DNA from: Linaria vulgaris
Lineage: Eukaryota > Streptophyta > Magnoliopsida > Lamiales > Plantaginaceae
Reading direction: 5' to 3'
Assembly: GCA_948329865.1 (NCBI GenBank)
Contig: OX415249.1
Span: 19,317,545 to 19,381,544 of the forward strand
DNA length: 64,000 bases
Shown: positions 56,582 through 64,000 of the stretch, in pieces
How positions within the stretch are numbered: position 1 is the first letter of the stretch
Layout of the letters: the number at the start of each line of letters is the position of its first letter
Notes under the pieces: model-generated
Told to the model about the DNA's origin: nothing
Seen by the model: only the letters and a program-made list of their open reading frames with translations
Database searches by the model: none
Translations under genes and position numbers: made by a program

Positions 56582-58037
56582 TTAAATTGATATGACTCCA
56601 TACTTGGCCATCTCCTGGAATACTAGCCTTCTTGATCGATTAATATCCAGAAAGCACAAGTATATCTGCTTCTCAAGCTCATCCAATTGTTCCACGAAGC
56701 AAGACTCGTGCATTTGGAATTCCTTAACAACTTCCTTCAACATCTCATTTTTCCCTTTTCTGACACAAGTATCCGCCACAAATTTCCGATGCTCCATTTC
56801 ATCATTCAGCCTTTGCACCACCCTACTAATGGTGTCAAAATCATTGATCAATATGTATACGCCTCTGGCGGCAATATCAAGTTGTTTGTCTAGACCTTCG
56901 CCCCAAATTTTCCCGTGTCTTTTATCGAGTCGCCTCATTTTCTTCATGATAAGCAACCCAAAACTCCAAAAGGCCAATCCAGGCACAGCAACTACGACTC
57001 CTCCCATGCTATGCAACGCTAGGATTATTAAAGCAATGGCTAATGCACCGCAACCAACAACTAGTAAAGTCGACAAAGCTCTTCTAACGAACTTAACAAA
57101 CTTTGTTCTCCTCCTCGTTTTTCGGCAGTTTGTGGTCAGTTCTTGAAGAAAATGGGTATGGATATCATGTAAATCATGGAATTTTTGAGGCATCATGGTT
57201 GAAAAGGGGTTCCTATGCAAGGCGAAAGCAGCCAGATATTTGTATGCGGTGTGGTACTGATTGTGTGTCCAATTTGTTGTGTCGGGTACTTTTTTGATCA
57301 ACTTTATTACACACTTGATTGATCGATAATTTGAACGTGCCCAATGCACGCTTGTGAGAAAGGATTCACAAATTTTGCATGCTTCTAGGCTAATTTGAAA
57401 GAAATTGGCTAGAAACTTATGGAGATCTGAGTTGATTAGGGTTTCATAGCGGGCTTCAAGCAAATAATCGGATAGATGGGCGTGTCGTGCAGGAGGAGGA
57501 GAAGGCAGTGATGGCGACGATGATGAGGATGATGATGACGAGGACAACGTTTTTTCTTGATCAAGACTTATTCTAATTTCATGTTGGCCTTGAACTTTGT
57601 TGCAGATTTCAATGTAGGATTTTGTCCTAAAGGCTTCCTTATACTCTTCATTCACATTTGGCTTGTCCACTAAGCTACTCACATCTTCTTCTTTATCGTG
57701 TCTACCTGGAAATAAAAAAAAAAAATTGATAAACATCAACACTTTGAACATTTTATGCATTGAAACATCACCAATCAAGAAACCGTAATATAATAACAAA
57801 TATGTTACACATAAAACGTGTGATTATGAAACATGACATGAACATGGATAAAGCCCAGCAGGGTTTTTCTGAGGTAAAAGATCTAACTAAGATTATTGGA
57901 TCAAAATCTAATAGCGATTTTAGTTTGAGGTCTAAAATTGAGAAGTATATAATTGAATCAAACAAACCTTCCTTTTTGAAGCTCAATCCAAATTTCGACC
58001 ATAACTTTTTTTTTTTAATTTGAGACATGGTAATCAT
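56582..58037 (-). CDS. UPF0496 (DUF677) family membrane-associated protein, two exons
   Basis: Exon 1 is 58,037-57,968 and exon 2 is 57,705-56,582. The intron 57,967-57,706 (262 nt) has GTTTGT at the donor and a T-rich TTTATTTCCAG acceptor, phase 1, and joins the frame perfectly (KKEG|RHDKEED). The product is about 397 residues. Features: basic N-terminus (KKKKLWSKF), a Ser/Pro-rich stretch, a helical domain with LLEARYETLINSDLHKFL and CKICESFLTSVHWARSNY, two adjacent hydrophobic segments (LLVVGCGALAIALIILAL; VVVAVPGLAFWSFGLLI) and a C-terminal helical, coiled-coil-like part. This matches plant UPF0496 proteins; the molecular function of the family is unknown. No stops or missing parts, so it is the one credible working gene here. 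The ATG two codons further in (MSQIKK) could also be the start. Confidence 0.85.
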
Positions 58038-58090
58038 GCCAATCTAATATTGAAAAAGAAATGAAAGCTTGCTCCCCAGGATAAGTGCCC

Positions 58091-58100
58091 CTATATATAA
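58091..58100 (-). promoter_or_regulatory. Possible TATA box of the UPF0496 gene
   Basis: Minus-strand TTATATATAG about 55 bp upstream of the ATG. A transcription start about 30 bp downstream of it would leave a short 5' UTR. Confidence 0.5.
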
Positions 58101-58954
58101 TTTTATCACGCTTCATCTGATGACTTGAAGGAAGAAACTAATCTAGTTAATCCAAAAAAATAGAATAGCTGGCAGCTTTTAGTTATTTTACACCGCCTCA
58201 TTCACTAAGTTGTGGCTTTAATTAAGATCAACTCGATTATTTGTTGGCGTTCCTTACACGTTTGAATTTCTCTATTTGTAAACCCCACAGGATTTAGTTA
58301 ATTTTCTGCGTGATAAAAGATAATTAAAGTAATTATGTGGATAAGGAAGTATTTTAATTTTATTAAGATATTAATGAAGAGGCCTATTGGTAAATTCTAA
58401 TTAATCGAGTGTAAATGTTTCGACCACGTTTCTAGGTCTTATTACTTGATAAGGATTAATGACAATTTATTTTGTGAGTTTTCAAGATCATAAGACTTAC
58501 TATTATGGGAAAAAATTGCCTGGATGTAAAGCAAAATAAAGTTAGTTATAATGCCACCCGGTATTCTGATCACATGAAGTCGTAGGAAATTTAAGGCTAC
58601 CAAGGGTACGTGTTATATTTTCTTGGAGTATACGTTCTAAATTAAATGTCACGTTTATTTCTCTGATTGCCGCGTGTCGTGTGATTTCCAATTTTGATCA
58701 AACACGTTTTTTTTTTCCTTTTAATATTTTTCTCTCCAGAGGTTATATTGTATTCAAACTTAGAAATGGTGTATCAATTATGATTGCTTTTTTTGTTTTA
58801 TAGTCCAAATTTGCCTGTTGGTGTAGTTTTTTATTTTCAGAATTTCTGGGATGTACCTCTGTTTTTGAATTTCTTCATTAGTTTATTGCTAATCGGCAGA
58901 AGTGCTAGCCTTCCATGATGTGTGGAGTATAGGACAAAAATGATCCATCATGTT
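58101..58954. other. Upstream region of the UPF0496 gene, no gene seen
   Basis: AT-rich. It contains TAATGCCACCCGGTATTCTG (58,549-58,568), which recurs with changes at 59,660, perhaps a small mobile-element remnant. A 20-bp direct duplication lies at about 58,948-58,989. Confidence 0.4.
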
Positions 58955-58959
58955 CATCT

Positions 58960-59215
58960 CTTGTATATATTGTTCATCTCTTGTATATATCGTGAGGCGA
59001 ACAGGCTCGCGGATGTGCTGGCAAAAGAGAGAGTCAATTGAGCTTGTATGAATTGCCCCTTGTAGCCACCCTTTTGTGCAACATGGCAAGGTTGTCTGCG
59101 TGATTTTGAATCGTTGGCTTTGTATGATACTATACATATACGAGATTCTCTCGCCAACCCCAACCCCGCATCACAGCTGTACATCTTATGGCTACCGCTG
59201 CATATCTTATGGCTA
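58960..59215 (+). pseudogene. LINE-type RNase H C-terminal fragment
   Basis: The plus strand reads IYREANRLADVLAKERVN, stop, ACMNCPL, stop, PPFCATWQG and onward. REAN-x2-AD-x-LAK is the conserved C-terminal motif of the RNase H domain at the end of plant LINE (L1-type) ORF2 proteins and of related host RNase H-like proteins. Only the tail is present, with two stops, followed by AT-rich DNA. Confidence 0.6.
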
Positions 59216-59969
59216 CGACGTAGTCTATAAATAAAGTTGTTAATTACTGTTCAAAAAAATATCAAATATTTAAATCAATAAAAGCCAAATAAGTATGGGA
59301 AAATGTAATGATAATATTAGAAGAATCGTTGTCTCATACACGTTCCAAGTTAATGAATAAAAATACCAATACAGTAATACCTTTGAGTTTGGACCTTCTA
59401 TCTTCGAAAACTAAATAATAAGTATTCGAAGCTCATAAGGGTTGTCTATAAACCCTCTCGTTTTACCCGCAAAATTTTACGGGTTGAGCCTACTACACAT
59501 CCGCCACTCGTCGTATCAAAGTCAACCAAAAAAAAAATAGACATATTTTCTTACATCACTAAAACAAAAACTGGAGGGAAAAAATATATATTGGATTGCA
59601 CTACTCAGTAATAGAGATATCTATTATAACTAAAAATTGTAATTTATAACGTGATGAGATAATGCCACACGGTATTCTGATTACAATGTAGTTCACTTAT
59701 AACGTGATGAGATAATAATTTTGACGTAAAATTATTTATTAAAAACATTGAAACTGAAAATACCCATGCATGTAAACATAAAGAAAGGCAGCGTTCAAAG
59801 GAATATGTTCGTATTCAGCTTGGAGAGAATACAAACATACAAAATGAAAAAATAAATCAAATGACGTTTCAATAATGCAAGTATATAGAACGAATGTACA
59901 AAACATTTTATTTTGTGATACGATGCGATGTGTGATTGATAATACAAGAAAATACGAATCTCCTTACGA
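59216..59969. other. AT-rich stretch, no gene seen
   Basis: It includes a short duplicated TATAACGTGATGAGATAAT (about 59,644 and 59,699) and the second copy of the CGGTATTCTGAT motif. The start of the Tat-H LTR may lie at its right end. Confidence 0.35.
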
Positions 59970-60236
59970 AACGGCATTTAACGCATTAAAGAAGAAGCTG
60001 ACAAGGAGCCCATTTATCTTATTTCAAGATTAGTACGCATTAAAAACGGAGCTGACAAGTAACCCCTCGAAACCTTATCTTATTTCACGATCAGTGCGTA
60101 TTAAACACGAAGCTGACTCAGGAGCTCTTCGAAATTTTTATCTTATCATCAAGACCCATGATACGTGTCAAAATATGATTAGAGTTGGCTCTCGCCGCCA
60201 TCCGATGATATTTATCCATGAGCCTATTCTGAAAAA

Positions 60237-60283
<47 letters not shown>

Positions 60284-60442
60284 CCGCACTCCTCTTTGTA
60301 ATTCAGGGACTTTGGCCCCCCATGTACCATTATCCATGAAATAAAAAATTAAGTTATCCTTATCTATACTTTGTTCTTAATTCTTAATTTTTGGACAGGG
60401 AAAAGACCAACCTTTCGTAATATTATAATTCATACATCGTCA
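59970..60442 (+). repeat. Tat-H 5' LTR (left end uncertain)
   Basis: Ends ACATCGTCA and is followed two bases later by TGGCGCCGTTTGTGGGAACC (60,445-60,464), a Tat/Athila primer-binding site on the plus strand. It includes three copies of a 54-61 bp unit (from 59,983, 60,037 and 60,098; CATTAAA..AGCTGAC..ATCTTAT) and a (TA)n run where an LTR TATA box would be. Confidence 0.6.
60239..60280. repeat. (TA)n microsatellite in the Tat-H LTR
   Basis: About 21 TA units. Confidence 0.95.
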
Positions 60443-60444
60443 AA

Positions 60445-60464
60445 TGGCGCCGTTTGTGGGAACC
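60445..60464 (+). other. Tat-H primer-binding site
   Basis: TGGCGCCGTTTGTGGGAACC, of the form shared by Tat and Athila elements; compare Tat-C at 17,405-17,386. Confidence 0.7.
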
Positions 60465-61008
60465 GTCTTGTCGCCCCTGAGAAAATGTCCAAAGGTATGA
60501 AAAATCCATGTGAACCTTTGAAGTATAAAGAATACCCGTACTCGTCCCCTTCTCTTAAACTAGCCACCCCACCTTCTCTTAAACTAGCCACCCCAACTAA
60601 AAGAATAACTCAACGAAGATCGCCAGACTCCGGGTCATCATGCGTCTTGGTATGGACGAATGACCACTCTCCAAGCCCCTTCTTTTGCCACCCGATTCAC
60701 TCCCACACTCAAACCCAGTAGGTTCCCTTATTTATAAAATAAAATAAAAAGAAGGGGAAGATAAAAAGGAAATCAAAAATAGTAAAAATATATGTCTAAG
60801 AACCCCTTTGACGCACCGCTGCCATTTCGTTAATAGAAAAATAATACATGAAAGAAGAAAGTCAGATTCATTAAAAATCATAAATAAAGCTATACTGTGT
60901 ACGCCAACGTGATTGTATGTACAAGGCTTATCAAACATGTCCCTCTTCAAAAAAAAAACTATGCTACAAAAGCCCTTCTTTTATTTTTTACAAAAGTCTA
61001 CTACCATA
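60465..61008. other. Tat-H leader or gag start, degraded
   Basis: An ORF from 60,486 (MSKGMKNP..) contains a perfect duplicated block (CTTCTCTTAAACTAGCCACC at about 60,550 and 60,572). No gag domain recognised. The rest is AT-rich. Confidence 0.35.
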
Positions 61009-62595
61009 CTATACAAAGACAGACGAAGAGAATATCTCAAACTTCCCTACACCTACCCAAACCTTCTTCTTAATCAAAAGAGCTAGATGTTTTCCTTCGT
61101 GTACCATTATCCCACGAACACCATCACATACCTTTGTCGATGGCACCGACGAAGGCATGGGACTCGACGAGGATGCGCATAACGGCCCTGATTCTGGTAA
61201 TTTAGGATCCCTATCTCCTTCCACGACGTGATCCACCACCAACCGAGGAATCACCAAGTTCGGAGGGAATCGTGGCATCGACAGAACCACGTCCTGGCAT
61301 ATTTTATAACCCATCAACAGAAATTGTCGCACTCCCTCGTCAAAGGAATCAACCATGCGCGATGTACTTGCCCCACCCAAGGCAGCTTGGGCCTGCGCCC
61401 TCCCAAGCTTCTTTCCCAATCGACGACCCAAGTTCATCAAAAGATGCTTGTACTCATCTTTTTCTACTTCCGTTGTACGAAGCATCTCACCTATTTGGCC
61501 AAGACCGAAGAGCAAGCTCTCCAGCCATTCTTCCGCCTGCCTTCACCGATCATTCATAATCGTCAGATTCCACTCCATCATCTCCCTACTTCCATCAGAG
61601 TTCCGTTTGTTCATAGCCCGAAGAGCCTCGATCTCCGTGTCCATCTTCTCTAATTGACCTTGAGCCTCTCTGAGTGCCGACTCAAGCTCTTATGCCTCCA
61701 AAGTGTTGGTACTTCAAAGGAAGCCGTTCGAAAATTTTCGCCCATGGCGTCCACCAAGAGTGACAACTACTTCCCCATCAAAGTTAGAAAAAAAAAACTA
61801 GTCACTAAAAATCGCGCACAAAACAACCCAATACGAACGCAAAGAGAAAAACAAGTACCTCACAAGTGTTTTTGCTAAGAACATCCTGCAAAGCCGAGAA
61901 AGGAAAAGGAAGAAAGAACTCCCTATCCCACTCGCAACGAAGCCCACACAGGTATGATCTGCAGTATTCTAGACTTTCCGGTACCCCAAGAGAAAGACAA
62001 TCTGTCACACCCAACATAGAAGATTGCCCTAACTCCCCTATCCTAGCATTAGAAAGACGAAAGGTACGACTTGAACCTTCACCAAATACATGAGATAAAC
62101 GACCTTTTGCGCAAAAAATGCCATGAATTAAGCTTGACAAAAGTTGTGGGATACCTCAACCGAAGGAGTAGGCGAGGCTAAGATGAAAGTCATAGAATCA
62201 AATTCCTTCGACAACGATTCTAGTACCCCCTTGTCAGCTGAGAACTATTGGCAAATGAGGGGAGCTACCAAATAAGCCTCATGCGCATGAACGTCTATCT
62301 CAGCCCCTGAAACCCGTCCGCAACTGTTAGTAGAACAACGCAACCCGAAGGCTAGTAACAAGAACAATCAAAATAATATAGGAAATAGACTGTTCAAAAA
62401 TGAGAAACGCTTACTAAACAAGGGACTCGTATAAAGAGGACCCTCCGGAAACTCCAATACCTATGCGGCATGTTGCAACCCAACCATGATCATAGCTATC
62501 GGATAATTTAGCATAGAAACCACATTGTAGCGAGCCGCATATAAACCTCTTCGTTATAACTCCTGCTTTACCTTCTCCTCTAAAGGCGGGGACAT
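61009..62595 (-). pseudogene. Multi-exon antisense ORF of Tat-H with coiled-coil C-terminus
   Basis: It runs against the LTR/primer-binding direction. Exon a (62,595-62,415) reads MSPPLEEKVKQEL, stop, RRGLYAARYNVVSML..PLYTSPLF. A GT-AG intron (62,414-62,307, 108 nt, GTAAGC donor, TTTCAG acceptor) joins phase 1 to exon b (62,306-62,155; AEIDVHAHEAYLVAPLICQ, stop, FSADKGVLESLSKEF). It ends at GTTGAG|GTATCC. A further exon lies within about 62,070-61,862, ending TGTGAG|GTACTT, frame ambiguous. The coiled-coil exon (about 61,680-61,009; ALREAQGQLEKMDTEIEALR) has one stop and ends in a Ser/Pro-rich and hydrophobic tail. It is comparable in layout to the Tat-C antisense ORF. Stops show decay. It could instead be a host gene relic; no domain is certain. 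Confidence 0.45.
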
Positions 62596-62598
62596 CTT

Positions 62599-63260
62599 TG
62601 TCACACCCATACCCCACCACATGCGAATCTCCCAAATCAACAGACCAAATCAACACACAAAGGAACACATATTATCATAATTACACCACTAATTAAGGAT
62701 TTATACCATTTAGCTGAAAAATACATCAAATTCAAAAATTGAACCTAATACCCTAAAATTATAACTACTTCATACTACCCATATCAAATTAACATCAAAA
62801 TACTCACATGCAAGTGATAATAACCACAATAATCCAAAATTTACGACATAATTGAAACCAAAATAGAACTATAGCCCAACTTCAAATAAATTGGTAGAAA
62901 ACGTAAAGAAATTCTTACTTTGAATGATAATAGATGATGTAAGGAGCTTAAATCTAACAAAAAAGATTTTTTTGGGGATTTTTGGGTGATTTGTGAGCCC
63001 TCTTTTTCTCCCGCTGAAATTTTCAGAAAACCCTATTTTTCCCTCTGATAGTCGGCGTGCGTGTGTGTGTGTATGTGTGTGAAATGAAATGGTAGTAGTA
63101 CTATATACTAAGTACGCCCTCTTTTTTCTATTCAATCTGAAATGGTAGTTGTACTATTTTTTTATTCAATCTGAAATGGTAGTAGTAATATATATTAGTA
63201 TGCCCTTTTTTTTATTCAATCTAAAATGGTAATTACTAATAGACATACTGCATCATTTAA
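62599..63260 (+). repeat. Possible LTR fragment or solo LTR
   Basis: It starts TGTCACACCCATACCCC, a common plant LTR opening, directly where the Tat-H antisense ORF breaks. It contains a (GT)n run at about 63,057-63,080 and three to four degenerate copies of TTATTCAATCTGAAATGGTAG (63,085-63,235). Right end and target duplication were not found. Confidence 0.35.
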
Positions 63261-63623
63261 TGTAACAGAGGTAGCATATGAGAGATAAAAGGATATATTG
63301 ATCCCATAGTATACTTATTATGATTTATTATTGGAAATTAAATGGAATATCGTTCTCTTAAAAGGATATATTTCAAAGGTCTTTTTGCAACTATAGTAAA
63401 ATTACATATCCATCCTCAATTGTTTGTTTAACGTATTATGTGTCTATGATTTTTATGGAATTTTGGAGAACTTATCTATTTAATATTATTTAATTAGTAA
63501 TGAAAAAAAAAGAATTTCGATCTATTCATAACATCATTTTGGTTTTCAATAGAAGAATAGTTGTAGGGTTTAGGGTTTGTTCGTTAAAATACAATATCCA
63601 AATTACTTATTATACAAAACAAG
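63261..63623. other. AT-rich stretch, no gene seen
   Basis: It would be the 3' flank of the minus-strand ORF ending at 63,624. It includes a GGGTTTAGGGTTTG motif at 63,568-63,581, too short to call telomeric. Confidence 0.4.
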
Positions 63624-64000
63624 CTATTCATAATTAGGATCACTATCATCGTCTTCCTCTTCCTCTTCCTCCTCCTCTTCCTCTTCCTCTTCCTCCTCCT
63701 CCTCCTCCTCCTCATCCTCCTCCTCATCTTCATCATTATTATTTCGATTGATCACAGGTTCTTCGTATACGGGCTCAAGTTCATTGTCAGCCAGATTTTG
63801 AAGATTATAAGAGGTAATGTCAACCTCCAATCTGAAAAAGGGGGCGGTTTCATCTTGAAATATATCTGGGCCTTCAGCCGCATTTCTGCTTAATGAGGTA
63901 GTGTCTATTAGATGTCTAGCTTTTGTGGTTTGCGCAGATAACCACCCTTTTCTAATCGGTTTAGATTGACATGTGTACGGGAAATAACACGCTTTTTGAG
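63624..64000 (-). CDS. Probable CACTA transposase C-terminus with poly-Glu tail (partial)
   Basis: The frame is open from the window end (64,000) to a stop at 63,624, so the true start lies outside. It reads KACYFPYTCQSKPIRKGWL, then DIFQDETAPFFRLEVDI, LEPVYEEPVINRN, and a run of about 30 Glu/Asp residues ending DPNYE. The V/C-Y-F/Y-P-Y..K-x-W pattern and following acidic tail resemble the DUF4216-containing end of TNP2-type CACTA transposases. This is pattern recognition only. The acidic tail is encoded by a (CTC/CTT)n microsatellite at 63,647-63,735. Alternatively it is a host nuclear protein. Confidence 0.45.
   Translation of the reverse strand, partial: QKACYFPYTCQSKPIRKGWLSAQTTKARHLIDTTSLSRNAAEGPDIFQDETAPFFRLEVDITSYNLQNLADNELEPVYEEPVINRNNNDEDEEEDEEEEEEEEEEEEEEEEEEEEDDDSDPNYE

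Noticed and set aside
63568..63581. Telomere-like GGGTTTAGGGTTTG
   Set aside because: Only two partial units; too short for an interstitial telomere claim.

Overview
The window reads as nuclear DNA of a flowering plant, most likely a eudicot. It is AT-rich and dominated by nested LTR retrotransposons and CACTA transposons. It carries a plastid atpF-atpA fragment, the 3' part of a class III peroxidase gene, and one apparently intact plant gene with an intron (UPF0496/DUF677 family, 56,582-58,037, minus strand). No rRNA, tRNA, CRISPR or bacterial-type operon was seen. Names such as SIRE-A are labels used only here.

Layout. 1-4,079: 1,478-bp tandem array of a gag-only Ty1/Copia derivative (minus). 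4,085-4,422: remnant LTR of the same family as Tat-C. 4,423-7,505: Ty3/Gypsy remnant J (minus; 5' LTR, gag, protease). 7,560-9,233 and 27,223-27,813: a CACTA transposon split by insertions. 9,239-27,217: SIRE-type Copia element A (plus), flanked by GGGGG target-site duplications. Its 5' LTR is split by a Tat-lineage Gypsy element, Tat-C (9,540-17,992, minus; duplication CTGAA). 27,950-31,400: LTR-derived non-coding DNA with a 904-bp tandem duplication. 31,930-36,722: Copia-F (minus), holding a 1.6-kb mini LTR element E (32,471-34,072; duplication AAAGA). 38,804-39,185: peroxidase fragment fused to Copia-G (39,186-41,689, minus). 41,690-about 51,865: SIRE-B (plus), interrupted by plastid DNA at 47,125-47,941. 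About 51,866-56,137: SIRE-I (minus), joined tail-to-tail to SIRE-B. 56,582-58,037: UPF0496 gene. 58,960-59,215: LINE RNase H tail. 59,970-62,597: deletion derivative of another Tat element (Tat-H) with a multi-exon antisense ORF. 63,624-64,000: probable C-terminus of a second CACTA transposase, cut by the window end.

The elements are almost all broken, but pieces complement each other. SIRE-B keeps an integrase region that SIRE-A lacks; both carry a third ORF between pol and the 3' LTR. Tat-C keeps RT, RNase H, archaeal-type RNase H and integrase (with stops) but has no gag or protease.

The most interesting signals are: (i) SIRE-A differs from SIRE-B by an exact in-frame 792-nt loss of the integrase whose ends match plant splice sites; (ii) an interrupted 15-bp palindrome, GTGTTG-N3-CAACAC, recurs throughout LTRs, spacers and coding parts of the SIRE elements; (iii) the Copia array at the left edge has LTRs with about 47-bp inverted termini, flanked on both sides by outward primer-binding-like sites; (iv) antisense, intron-containing ORFs occur in both Tat elements.
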